A stretch of 64,000 nt of DNA from Flaccisagitta enflata. Taxonomy: Eukaryota; Chaetognatha; Sagittoidea; Aphragmophora. Positions 44,917-55,383 of this stretch are shown in pieces. The notes below the pieces were generated by a model. It made no database searches and was not told the DNA's origin. It saw only the letters and a list, made by a program, of their open reading frames with translations. The stretch is taken from NCBI GenBank assembly GCA_965153355.1, contig OZ231127.1, positions 18,476,001 through 18,540,000 on the forward strand. Reading direction: 5' to 3'. A program made the translations under genes and the position numbers. Numbering within the stretch: the first letter of the stretch is position 1; every line of letters starts with the position of its first letter.

Positions 44917-45495
44917 TAGTCGCAAAAGCGTTAGATGGTCAGCGGTACCCGTGCCCTGCCTATGTTGGTTGTGGTTGAAGTTAAGGGGGTAGCAGGGCAG
45001 CGGCCCCGAAGGGGTCGATGACCTATGCTTTCACACATATGGGGGATTTTCTCCTCCTCCTCCTCCTCCTCCTCCTCCTCCATCCCTCCCCCTCAAATCC
45101 CAGTCTCGAGGCCCAAATTCCAGTCTCGAGGCCCAAATCCCAGTCTTGAGGCCCAAATCCCAGCCTCAAGGCCCAAATCCTAGCCGCAAGGCCCAAATCC
45201 TAGCCTGGAGGCTGAGATTTGGGCCTCAAGGCCGGGATCTGGGCCTCTTGGCTGAGATTTTGACCTTGAGGCTGAGATTTGGGCTTCACGGCTGAAATCT
45301 GGGCCTCCAGGCTAGGATTTAGGCCTTGAGGCCAGGATTTGGGCCTTGAGGCTGGGATTTGGGCCTCAAGACTGGGATTTGGGCCTCGAGACTGGTGGTG
45401 AGGGGGACTGGGCGGACGGAGGGCGAGAAGGAGGAGAAGGAGGAGAAAATCCCCATGTGCGAAGCATGAGTCATCGACCCCATCATGGCCACTGC
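44917..45495 (+). mobile_element. G-family array element
   Basis: Left end AATAGTCGCAAAAGCGTTAG, GGTCAGCGGTACCC, palindrome GGCCCCGAAGGGGTC, CTATGCTTTCACAC, (CTC)n. The array changes direction inside: CCCAAATCCCAGTCTCGAGG units, then GGGATTTGGGCCTCAAGGC units from about 45205. The whole element is therefore a large inverted repeat. The right end is decayed (CATCGACCCCATCATGGCC). Confidence 0.85.
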
Positions 45496-45499
45496 CTGT

Positions 45500-45604
45500 G
45501 GATAACTACCGACCGACCGACCGACCGACCGACCGACCGACCGACCGACCAACCGACGGACCGACAAAGCGGGGGGTAGAGTCGCGTAGCACGCGACTAA
45601 AACC
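45500..45604 (-). mobile_element. H-family left half with long (ACCG)n
   Basis: (ACCG)n for about 50 bp, GGGGGGTAGAGTCGCGTAGC, ACGCGACTAAAAC. The hairpin AGTCGCG..CGCGACT is intact. It directly follows the G element. Confidence 0.8.
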
Positions 45605-45854
45605 AAAGCGCATGCGCTAACTGCCATGTGATATCCTTTTCATATCCGTCTCAATTTCACGCCTTTTAGCTCTCCATCAGAAAGCGATTAGAGAATATAA
45701 GCTGCGCTTTAAACCACTCCCATGCCGATGAAAATTGATGCGCGCGAAAGGAAAATTTCCATTTGGATACAATGCGTTAGATAATCATATGACGCCACGT
45801 CGACATACGGTTAATTATTGATTTAAAAATGAATCTTCTCGCAATGGTAGCAGG

Positions 45855-45858
<4 letters not shown>

Positions 45859-45937
<79 letters not shown>

Positions 45938-45951
45938 GAGAGAGTTAGATT

Positions 45952-46035
<84 letters not shown>
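45859..46035. repeat. (GA)n microsatellite
   Basis: Two GA blocks separated by TTTTTGAGAGAGTTAGATTT. Confidence 0.97.
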
Positions 46036-46047
<12 letters not shown>

Positions 46048-46289
46048 AAGAGAGAGAATCCAAAGGCCGAGGCAAATTTCCCGGCAAACCATGTAATGAT
46101 TTATGATACATAAACTTTGGCAACGGCCTCAGTTGCTTTCAAACCGCATCCAACAAATTCTGAATATATTTTACGTCATTCATTAAAAAAAATGAATATT
46201 GGAATATCATATACATAGTTCACACATGTAAAGCGATCTAAAATAACTTTCCTGTTTGGTTCATGGATAGAGCTCATTCAGCTCAATCT

Positions 46290-46385
46290 TTTGTCGCGGA
46301 CTGGTGATTCTACAGCAGGCTTTGTCTGTGCGAGCGTCCTGTGCGCCCTTGCCCACTTCTCCGCAACTATATCGAAACCCAACGT
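46290..46385 (+). mobile_element. H-family element, degraded
   Basis: TTTTGTCGCGGACTGGTGAT, GGCTTTGTCTGTGCGAGCG, TGCGCCCTTGCCCACTTCTC, CGCAACTATATCG. It has the order of an H element with most of the GTCC core and the right hairpin lost. Confidence 0.5.
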
Positions 46386-46662
46386 TACTTGTCAGACATG
46401 AAACAAATGAATTTGCCGTTCTTGATTTCAGAATCATGCTGGCTAATAAACTTTTTTTTTTTTTTTTGCGTTACTACAAAAAAGGAAAAAGGTCTTACGA
46501 CTTACTGTCCTTTGAATGAGATCAACCTCCAGCTTGGCCTCCTCAAAAACGGTTTCCCATGTGCCCATCAGCCCTCTTGATTCTGGGGCAGCGAGCAGCG
46601 CCGCTTGTCGGCAGGGTAAGAAAGATATCGGCAGGTCCCGGAAGAAGAAGATGGAGAACTAG

Positions 46663-47818
46663 TCATCCAAGGATCGCACATGGTCAGCGGTACCTGATGC
46701 CCTGCTTGGAGTGATCAAGTGAAGAAGTGGAAAGAGAGCAGGGCAGCGGCCCCAAAGGGCCGATGTCCTGTAGGACACAGGGGGGAATCTCCAGACGTCC
46801 TGAGATACAGATAGCTGATTTGAGGCCTGGAGGGCTGAAAAGAGGTCTTGGGGCAGATTTGAGGTCATGAGGGAAGATTTGAGCTCTGGAGGGCAGATCT
46901 GAGGCCTGGAGGGCTAATTTGAGGCCTTGAGGGCAGATTTGAGGTCAGGAGATCAAATTTGAGGTCAGGAGGGCAGATTTGAGGCCTGGAGGACAGATTT
47001 AAGGTGGATTAAGCCTGGAAAGCTATCAAGGTCTGACAGAGCTTATTCCAGGGCATGGAGGCCAAACAAGTCTTAAAGACAATATGTAGTCAGCGATACC
47101 CGTTGCCCTAGCACAGTGGTGTGAATTGGAGTGAGGAAGCAGGCAGCAGCCGAAGGGGACGAAGTCCTGTAGAACACAGGGGGACTTTCGTTCATCCTGC
47201 CTGAAGAAGTGGATAAGATGCTATAGAGGTACAGAAGAGTCTCAAGAGCTTAAACTGAGGGCCTAGAAGGCTAATATAATGCCTCAGAATGCCAATGGGA
47301 AGCTTTGGAGGGCTGACTTGAGAGCAGAGAGCTGGATTAAGGCTTGAAGGTCAGAAGAGACTGCAATTTGAAGCCTAGGAGCAATAAATTGAGGCTTAGA
47401 TAGCTGATTTGAGGCCTAGGCCCTAATTTGGGCCCTGAGGCCAGGTTTGAAACCTGAAGCATTATTTGATGCCTAAGAGGCCAGGTTTGAGGCCTAACAG
47501 GCTGGATTTGAAACCCGAGAGGCCAGATTTCAGGTCTCAGAGGCCAGATTTGGGGCTTGAGGGGCCTAATGAGGGACACACGAACAGGCGAAGCGGACAA
47601 ACAAAATCCCTATATGTTCTGAGACTTATTACTCCAGGAGCCCGCTGCCCAAAAGCAAACCTGAGGAAGTGCTAGTTTGATCCCTGATAGTCCCCTCGAA
47701 GTGGGCAGAAGAGACAGAAGGGAGCCAGGAGGCAGAAGAGACAGAGGACAGACATGCAAATTCCCCTGTGTCCTACCACAGGACATCGTATTACTTAGGG
47801 CCGCTGCCCAAAAGGGAA
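46663..47818 (+). mobile_element. G-family array element, outer copy
   Basis: Left block ATGGTCAGCGGTACCTGATG, GGGCAGCGGCCCCAAAGGGC, GTCCTGTAGGACACAGGGGG. The right block CCTGTGTCCTACCACAGGAC ends in GGGCCGCTGCCCAAAAGGG. The array unit is GATTTGAGGCCTGGAGGGCA-like, about 20 bp. A second G element (47085-47657) lies inside it. Confidence 0.7.
47085..47657 (+). mobile_element. G-family array element, inner copy
   Basis: Left block AGTCAGCGATACCCGTTGCC, GCAGCCGAAGGGGACGAAGT, CCTGTAGAACACAGGGGGAC. Right block AATCCCTATATGTTCTGAGA, then AGCCCGCTGCCCAAAAG. The left end is closest to the fragment at 17195. Confidence 0.65.
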
Positions 47819-47829
47819 TAGTCACCAAA

Positions 47830-48693
47830 AAAGCGTTACATGGTCAAAAGCCAGTACCCGATGCCCTTATATTGGTTTATTTTGTTATTAGATGATGAGC
47901 GGGGCAGCGGCGGAGAAACGATGACCTATATTCATACTGGACAATTTGCTGGGTCTTTGTGCCTATTTTGGGTGCAATAGCCTGATTTGGGGTCTTTACT
48001 GGTTAAGGTCTAAGATACTTGATTTGAGGTCTGAAAGGTTTCAGAAGCTTGTTTTGGAGCTTAGAGGCCTGATCATAGAGTCCTAATTCAGGAGTCAGAG
48101 GAGGCATGTTTTGTAAGCTAGGAAGAGACTGATGTAGGTCTGATAGGCCTAGTTTGAGGTCTCAAAGATCTGATTTTGGGTTTGGCCAGATTTGGATCTG
48201 AGAACTGAATTAGAAGTACTAGGAAATGCCTGAATTAAGTCTAGGAAGGTCTAATTTGGGGTCGGGATAAGCCTGATCAGGAGCTCAAAAAAGGCCTGAT
48301 AAAGGAGTCTATCAAGGCCTGATTTTACATCTGAAGAGAGCCTGATTTGGGGGATTCAGGAGGCCTGAATTTGAGTGCAAAGCCTTGACTTGGGGTCTGA
48401 CAGGCCTGATTGAGGCTCTGAGAGGCCTAAATTGAGGTCTGGAAGGCCTGATTTGGGATCTGATAGGCCTGATTGAGGTCCTGAGAGGCCTAGATTAGGG
48501 TCTGGAAGCTCTGATTTGGGATCTGATAGGCCTGATTGGGGGTCTGAAAGGCCTATTTTGAGGCCCAGGAGGTTATTTTCTAGGCTCGGGGGGGGGACGG
48601 ACGGACGGACGGACGGACGGACGGACGGAAACCGGAAAATTTGCCCTATGTGGAATCATCGGTCATCGGCCCCTCCGGGGCCGCTGCCCAAAA
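47830..48693 (+). mobile_element. G-family array element with (GGAC)n
   Basis: Left end AAAAGCGTTACATGGTCAAA, GGGGCAGCGGCGGAGAAACG. The array unit is CTGATTTGGGGTCTGAGAGG-like. A (GGAC)n run at 48594-48628, like that of H elements, precedes GGTCATCGGCCCCTCCGGGG, CCGCTGCCCAAAAAGG. Confidence 0.8.
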
Positions 48694-49257
48694 AGGGGGA
48701 AGAAGGAAGAAGAAGAGGAAGAAGACGAGGAAGATGACGAAGGCGGAGAAGAACACGAAAACGTAATAAAGGGAGAAATGAGCGATTGAGCGATTGAAGT
48801 CAGCTTCAGGATAATTTGCATATTGCAGTTTAAAGATTATCGCTCCATGGCAATGTCGCTGATTTGATTTACAGTCAATATGAATTGTAATCAGATCTTG
48901 AACTAAATATCAATTTATTGTAAAATAGAGGGAGGAATTCTCACGAACATTAATTAGTTGTCAACGTCGTTCTGCGTTTTACGTAACACCCCGCATCAGA
49001 TTTGCACTGATGATCAAAAGGTTGAAAACATAAAAGACAATTGAAATGCCTACTGAAATGCCAATTGAAATGCCACCTCTGTCTACTGACAAAGACACGG
49101 GGATACATATGATCTCATTACCTATGGATTAATAAAAAAAAAAGCCTACTCTCCATTGTACTCTGGAAATTAGAGAATCACTGGACTTCTGGCTGGTTGT
49201 GAATTTGCTCACTACCTAGTGACATCTAAAGGCTTTTTGAGCGCGGTAAGAACGGCA
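48694..49257. other. Stretch without recognised gene
   Basis: Purine-rich at the start (GAAGAAG words), then AT-rich. Nothing else seen. Confidence 0.4.
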
Positions 49258-49453
49258 CGGAGGGCGTCATGCCGCTATAGACTTATAGAATATAGAGTAA
49301 GTTTTCTCATAAGACCCCCAAGACGTTGTCCCAGGCTCTTGAGATCGCGATTTTTGAATTCCTCGTGGAAAATTGTGCGGGAAATGAGAAAACCGTGCTT
49401 TTTTTGGCAAAACCGAAATTTAAAATCACACGCGTTTTCATCAGCACTACCCT
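49258..49453. repeat. Dispersed repeat R1, left part
   Basis: Similar to 19795-19950 (GAGATCGCGATTTTTGAATT, TTTTTTGGCAAAACCGAAAT). It ends with AGCACTACCCT, which is repeated at 53256-53266 on the other side of the retrotransposon. Confidence 0.75.
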
Positions 49454-49538
49454 TGTTGTTGTTGTTATTTGCCCGGTAGGGCAGCCGAAGGCTGCCCGAT
49501 GAGAGTAATAGATAGTTTGAACAGCCAATTTCGGTCGA

Positions 49539-50092
49539 TTAGTCACGTAGCCACGAAGCGATAATGTCGTCCAGCGACGAATCGTGGGAGTCACCATTTC
49601 TAAACTGCACTGGGAGGCAGCCCGCTGCCTCGGCGTCGGAAGAGGATGAAGAAGTGGAAGAGAAAAGAAGACCTCTGATGTGACGATCCCACGAACTCCA
49701 AGAAGAAGAAGAGGAAGACAAGGAAGTGGAGGACGAAGAGGGCGAAGGAGGAGGAGGAGGAGGAGGAGGAGGTTGAGGAGGAGGCCGAGGGGGAGGAGGA
49801 AGAAGAGGAGGAGGAGCCAGAGGAGGAGGAGGATGACGATTTACGTGAGGAAGTGGATTCGGGATAGGTCTTGGCGCTAAAGGTGTAACAGGAGCAGGAA
49901 CCGCAGGTAAGTTGGCGAAGGTTGGCGTTCTTGATAGGAAATGTGCCACATGCGTAGGGTTGGCCCACAGGTCAATTTTGTAAAGTGGCGACGGGTAGGA
50001 GGCACATTCAAATAGATGTTTAGTGTCGTGTGGAGAGACGCCGCAGTCCGGACACCTGTCCACGCCAGAACCACTGACCACAGCATCGTAGG
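49539..50092 (-). pseudogene. C-terminal part of retrotransposon ORF, shifted frame
   Basis: From about 50090 downward the coding sequence continues in another frame. It shows a CCHC finger of the form C-x2-C-x8-H-x4-C (CPDCGVSPHDTKHLFEC, about 50004-50054), then a stretch ending HFLSRTPTFANLPAV. A long Pro-rich run and Ser-rich run follow, to the end IIASWLRD and stop. Such fingers follow the reverse transcriptase in many APE-type elements. The break is a single-base shift at about 50090-50093, just after RSGFCRLLN. The Pro/Ser extension is coded by expanded CCT/TCC and TCT/TCG repeats. Confidence 0.75.
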
Positions 50093-53000
50093 ATTTAGGA
50101 GGCGGCAAAAACCCGACCGGAGTTGGCAAAGCGTCGACCTCCAAATACGCGGGAGAGATTTTTCTGCGTCGGCAATCGCGGGAGGACGGGCTCCAAGGAC
50201 TCTGTTGGGATTAGAATCTGACTTATCGATCGAGACGGCAACCGCGGAAGTGTGGAGATCTTTGATGACTGTTTGCAACGAATCTCGGGGGATAGCGCCA
50301 TTGCGTTTGAAAGGATGGACCGCTGAATCGTGTTTGGATGAAAGAGTCTGGCGATGGGTTCGGCGGCCGGGATCGGCATTGACGGTGGCGTTGGAGGGAT
50401 GAGTGGAGACATACGCCTTGGCCAAGAACTGACGAGAAAGCAAGTCAAAATGATCTCCGACTGGAAGGATGTTGGTTTCGTGATGAAGGTGTTCTGATGA
50501 TGCAGCAGCGTGGGCGCCAGTCACCGCGCGAAGGCACTGATTCTGCACCCGCTGAATCTTCTTCAAGTTGGTGGGCTTCAGATTCGGCGAGAAGATAGGT
50601 GCGGCGTAGTTGATGACCGACGAAGCCAGCATCTTGAAAGTGAGGGTAAGGTCTTCTTTGGAGTGACCCCAGTCAGTGCCAGCCAAAGACTTCAGAATCT
50701 TGAGACGGGAGGCGGCTCTGTTGACAACAGATTTGGCATGAGGGCCAAAGGAGAACTGAGGGTCCAAAGTGACGCCCAAGATCTTTGGGTTCTCGTTCAA
50801 TGGGATCAAAGTTCCATCAAGAAAGACTTGGGGATGATAGTTGAACTCATGGGAATCGGTTGTAAAGAGAGTAACAGTCGACTTTTCAGCTGAAAGAGAA
50901 AAGTGCTTCCGCTCGGCCCAATCAGAGATCTCTCCCAGCACAACGTTCATCCGATTCTCGATTTCTGTGATGTCAGGACCAGATTCGGCGACGGTGAAGT
51001 CGTCGGCGTAGTCCGTGACAAGTTCGGCGGCTTCAGGGAAGTCACTGACGAAGAAATTGAAGAGGACCGGCGATATCACGCTGCCTTGGGGAACTCCGAA
51101 ATACAGCCGACGGACGGATGAGCGAACCGACTGGTAAACGCAGTACGCAAGCCGACCACGAAGGTAAGATCGCAACCAACGGATGAGATTAGGGTGAAGT
51201 GCTGAGTTCGAAAGTTGCTCGATTAGGAGAGTATGGTCCACTCGATCAAACGCCTTCGAAATGTCGAGAGCGACGACGACGGTTCGACGAGGAGGCTTTG
51301 GTTTGCGAAAACCAGTTGCGACGTGGTTGACGAGAGGGAGAAGCGCCGACGTCGTAGAGCGGACTGGACGAAAGCCGTGCTGATGATGAGCCAAAGGGAG
51401 GGCCTCACAGAGCGATGGCTTGATGAGGCGCTCAAGGATCTTCACCGCAGGGCAGAGGAGGCTGATTGGACGGTAGGAAAGGCCCTTATCTGCAGGTTTC
51501 CCCGGCTTGAGAACTGGAATAATTCGCGCCGTTTTCCAAATTGTCGGGACCTCAGCATTAGCCACTGACAAATTAAAAACCGCCGTCAAATACTCAATGG
51601 CCCGAGGGCCAATGCGTTTAAGATGCCACGGAGCAAGGTCATCAGGACCAACAGCAGTCGAGTTTTTCGAGGCTTTTATCGCATCCACAGTGTCATTGCT
51701 GGAGAACGGGGTATAACTACGATCGATCGGATGGGTCTTATCCAGTTTGCGAAGAACCAAACGCGTTTTCCGGCTCGACGATGGAAGAGGGGCATATTGC
51801 CGGATAAATCCGTCAGCAATTTTCTTTGGCGTATTTTGATGACCCCCACCAAAGGAAATTGGTTGGTTAGGCGCAACATGACTCGACCTCTTGCCTTGAA
51901 GGGCACGGAGAAGCCTGAAGTGACGACTGGAGTCAGTTCGATGAGATGACTTCATGACATGTTCACGCCAGCGCTCACGACGATGGGAATTGAGACGGGT
52001 TTTGATGTCGTTGTTGAGACGGTCGATGTCCGGGTTATTCGGGTCGTTTTGACGAAGATTGTCTCTCTCTTGACGCAAGTCGACGACTTCACGCGGAACA
52101 CTCGGGATGAAATTTTGGCGTCGACCAGCTGGGACGGCGCGGCGAGAACCCGCACAAAGTATCCTTTGGAAGGTGGCGGCGCCCTCCGAGGCGGAAGTCG
52201 GCGGTGGCGTGTTTGCAAATTCATTCTCGGTGTATTCTTTGAAAAGACGTACATTGGCCCGTCTGAAGTTGGTGAAGCAAGAAGCAGAGGAAGAGGAAGA
52301 AGAAGAACCATCAGGAAGAGAGATAGTGATAGGAAGATGGTCCGAAGAAAGAGAACGATGGACTTGCCAGGAAGAAATGAGAGAAAGAGAAGCAGAAGCA
52401 AGAGAGATGTCAGGAGAAGTAGGAGATTGATTTGCCGCAACTGGGTGACGAGTATGGACATCTTCGTTTAGAACCAATAGAGGACTAGTTGCAAAGACGT
52501 TTGCAAAATTACGACCACGATTGTCCGTTAGGGGTGAAAACCAAGCTCGATGATGTGCGTTGAAATCGCCGAGTAAAAAAGCATCACCGTCGTCGATGGT
52601 GTCGAGGAGAGGACGAAGGTTTGGAGAGTAGCCAGACGGGCACGAAGGTGGAGGCGGGATATAAACATTGAAGACTGCGAAGTCAGTGTCGTTAAAGGTA
52701 ACGTTTATTCCTTGCAGCTCAATGCGGGCGTCGTTGTTGAAGGAACAGTCGATGGGAGTGTAGGGGAGTGAGTGATGAACAAACAAAGCGACTCCTCCTC
52801 CACCATCACTCGCAGGGCGACGACAATCAACGAAGGCGTAGCCAGGGATCGACGGTGTTCTGGAGTTGTCGCGAAGTTTTGTTTCTTGGATTGCGGCGAT
52901 TCCAATTTGATGGTCGTAGAGAAAGTCGCGTAAATCGTCGATGACTCTAAGGATGCCGTTACAGTTCCATTGAAGGAGAGTTGGAAGCGGCGGAGGCGGA

Positions 53001-53255
53001 GAGCGTGGTCCAGGGTTTGGATGGATGCCGTGACAGAGGAGGAGGATGGCGACGAAGAAGGAGAGGAGAAGCGCCGAGATGGTGAAAAGGCCCGCTGTCG
53101 TTAGGCGACGGCGCGCAGGCGATCGCCGACGCCTATAGAAAAAGGCTGTTCTGATTTCCGGGAGGAATTGTGCCGTCTTTGACCGACCCGTGGGGTCGGG
53201 TCTCTCCCACCACGAAGAGGCGTAAAGGAGATGGAATTCCACCGGCACGTGGGAG
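50091..53255 (-). CDS. Retrotransposon polyprotein: APE endonuclease and reverse transcriptase
   Basis: The frame is open from the first bases of the element for about 1,055 residues before the frameshift. In order: an N-terminal hydrophobic stretch (SALLLSFFVAILLLC) running into GIHPNPGP, a 2A-like NPGP motif at residues 82-85 (about 53006-53017). The APE endonuclease has WNCNGI, QETKL, GGGVALFVHHSL, GDFNAHH and SSDHLPI. The reverse transcriptase has GPDDLAPWHLK, YRPISLL, HGFRPVRSTTSALL, ALDISKAFDRVDH, GVPQGSVISPVLFN and the catalytic YADD (50999-51010), then LGVTLD and the thumb region. There is no ATG ahead of the endonuclease; the first in-frame Met is in WREHVMKSS, between the two domains. 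Translation would need a non-AUG start, or the copy is 5'-truncated. The catalytic motifs look intact. Confidence 0.92.
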
Positions 53256-53266
53256 AGCACTACCCT

Positions 53267-53303
53267 CGATTATTTTGCCGCCATTTTTTCCATCAGTGGT
53301 AAC
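53267..53303. repeat. Dispersed repeat R1, middle part
   Basis: CGATTATTTTGCCGCCATTT, TTTCCATCAGTGGTAAC matches 19955-19997. It resumes at 53738 (GATGGAATCTGTTTCTCTTT, GAAACTTCGGCGTAGG) after an inserted element. Confidence 0.75.
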
Positions 53304-53305
53304 TA

Positions 53306-53735
53306 CACTCTTTATTTTATGTAAGGACCAGTAAATTTTTTCTGAGGCTGGGATGTCCTTAGATTTTAGTAAATTTCAGGCTGAAATGTCCTTAGCGTGT
53401 CCTTAATATTTTGTTATGATATTCTTGTGATTATTTTCTATGTATTGAAATAATTGATGTTAAGTATCATGAAACACAAGTTAGATATAACAATAATTGC
53501 TTTGTAGTTGTTCTTTATAGAACATTATATCATTTAGCAAAGATGAATGCTATCATTTCTTTTAAAAGTAATTATTTTCTTTAAGAAGTTGCGTAAAGAC
53601 AATCTAGATTTTGAATCAAAAAAATTTTTTATGCAAATCTGAGGCTGGGCTTTGTCCTTAAAATGTCCTTAATTTTTGGCAAAATTTCAGCCTCGATGTC
53701 CTTATAAACTTTGTCCTTACTCAAAATAAAGAGTG
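53306..53735. mobile_element. Inverted-repeat element, CACTCTTTATTTT ends, TA target duplication
   Basis: CACTCTTTATTTTATGTAAG and the complement CACTCTTTATTTTGAGTAAG open arms. The arms also share TAAGGAC, GAGGCTGRGATGTCCTTA-like words. TA flanks both ends (53304-53305, 53736-53737). R1 at 19795-20060 lacks it, which confirms the boundaries. Confidence 0.9.
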
Positions 53736-53789
53736 TAGATGGAATCTGTTTCTCTTTGAAACTTCGGCGTAGGCTTTGATGTTGCATTA

Positions 53790-54765
53790 GGGTGGTTCCA
53801 CCTCAAAATGTACAAACTGAAAACCCTCAAAAAGTAGATTTTGCTTATTTTTGGTGCAAAGGTAGCGCTTCAAGAATCCCAAATATTTTTGCTCTCGGAC
53901 CAATATTTTGGGTTTTACGGGGGTTTGAAATTTTGGGGCACCCGGGTACCCCTAAAACTTCAAAAAGCCATATCTCAGCCATTTTATGTAGTAAATGGAC
54001 AATCTTGGTGTCAATCTTTAAGTTTTAACACAGAGAATCAGATGAGAAAAAAATTTGAACCAAAAAAAAATCATTTTGGGGGTTTTTACCCCTAGGGGTA
54101 GTCATTTGGGGTACCTTGTTCGTTGAAATTTCAAAAAAAAAAAGATGGAAAAATATTCTTCTGTGTTTGTGGATTCATAATCAAGATTAAAAAATTCGGG
54201 ATCTCCACACCTTAATATTAAGAAAAAAATAAAAAAATGGATGGTAGGGCTAATTTTTTGACATTTTTAACAAATATCGCCAAAATTTGCGTAAAATAAC
54301 AAAAATTGGCCCAACCACCCATTTTTTAATTTTTTTTAGTATTAAGGTGTGGAGATCCCGAATTTTTTATTCTTGAGTATGAATCCACAAACACAGAAGA
54401 ATGACCCTCATCTTTTGAAATTTCAGTCCTGCAGAGATTACCCAAATGGCTACTAGAGTAACACCTAAGCCGTTTTGGATTTCAAATTAATTTTTTTCTC
54501 ATCTGATTCTTTGTGTTAAAACTTAAAGATTGACACCAAGATTGTCCATTTACTACAAAAAATGGCTGAGATATGGCTTTTTGAAGTTTTAGGGTTACCC
54601 GGGGGCCCCAAAATTTCAAACCCCCATAAAACCCAAAATATTGGTCCGCGAGCAAAAATATTCGGGATTCTTGAATATCTCCCCAAGGGCTACCTTTGCA
54701 CCAAAAATGAGCAAAATCTATTTTTTGAGGGTTTTCAGTTTGTACATTTTGAGATGGAACCAACC
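53790..54765. mobile_element. 976-bp foldback element, GGGTGGTTCC ends
   Basis: GGGTGGTTCCACCTCAAAAT (53790) and the complement GGTTGGTTCCATCTCAAAAT (from 54765) start arms that pair almost throughout, meeting at about 54270. Matching words include TACAAACTGAAAACCCTCAA, CCATATCTCAGCCATTTT, GACACCAAGATTGTCCATTT and GGATCTCCACACCTTAATA. ATTA flanks both sides (53786-53789, 54766-54769). It inserted into R1 beyond its GCATTA. Mirror-image reading frames are artefacts. Confidence 0.9.
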
Positions 54766-54796
54766 ATTACCAGGCTAGATTCCGATATTAACCGAC

Positions 54797-54864
54797 AAAG
54801 AAGAGGAGAAGAAGAAGAAGAAGAAGAAGAAGAAGAAGAAGAAGAAGAAGAAGAAGAAGAAGAA
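54797..54864. repeat. (GAA)n microsatellite
   Basis: GAA/GAG run directly after the foldback. Confidence 0.95.
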
Positions 54865-54889
54865 TTTGCAAATGAAAAAAGATAGAAAT

Positions 54890-55020
54890 ACCAAATTGAA
54901 ACCATATGAAAGTATTATCAAGAGGCTTTTCAGTAGTCTATAATTCTATTAGGTTGTATTAAAATTTGTCACCACAATAAGCCATTGAAAAGTGCGTCTT
55001 TTTTTATTGATACACGTGGT
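54890..55020. mobile_element. Right end of a CCACGC-type element
   Basis: AAGTGCGTCTTTTTTTATTG, ATACACGTGG followed by TA corresponds to the right end of the element at 56421-56830. The left end is not obvious; a separate left-end-like word (TACCACGCGTATCAAAAAA) occurs at 56373. Confidence 0.5.
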
Positions 55021-55244
55021 ACTTCCTCCATATATTCTTCTCTTTTTTACACTGTGTGTTTCCACTTTCTTCCGATTTTTTGGTCCTTTTTTCTCCCTTT
55101 CTGGTTTTCTCCTTCTTTGTTTTCTTTCATTTGGGATTCAGAGCTTGAACCAACAACTCTTAAACAGATCTTAAATCACGCGGAAATTTATCTCCATTTT
55201 GAGCCACAGTAGAAGAAGAAGAAAAAACACCCACGAAGGAAAGA

Positions 55245-55275
<31 letters not shown>

Positions 55276-55383
55276 TGAGAGACTTAAGAGCTAGGAAGTC
55301 ACACACTTACACCCTATTTTCTCTCATACACAGATACACACACGTTCTTCCCCCCACACATGCGCACACGCACACACACGTGG

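Larger units (their letters stand above)
49454..53255 (-). mobile_element. APE-type non-LTR retrotransposon, nearly complete
   Basis: The 3.8-kb element lies between perfect direct repeats AGCACTACCCT (49443-49453, 53256-53266) inside a copy of dispersed repeat R1; the paralogous site near 19950 has no insert. On the minus strand it has one long open frame with endonuclease then reverse transcriptase, a finger domain after one frameshift, and a short 3' region. That region contains a stable hairpin GGGCAGCCTTCGGCTGCCC (49478-49496), and the element ends in (AAC)n/(AACA) sequence (49454-49468). No poly-A tail. Domain order, APE endonuclease and microsatellite tail place it with the I/Jockey/CR1-like APE group; the exact clade is not decided. 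Confidence 0.92.

Noticed and set aside
53792-54885. Similar proteins predicted on opposite strands at each side of this region
   Set aside because: They are the two arms of one foldback element read in mirror image, not a gene pair.
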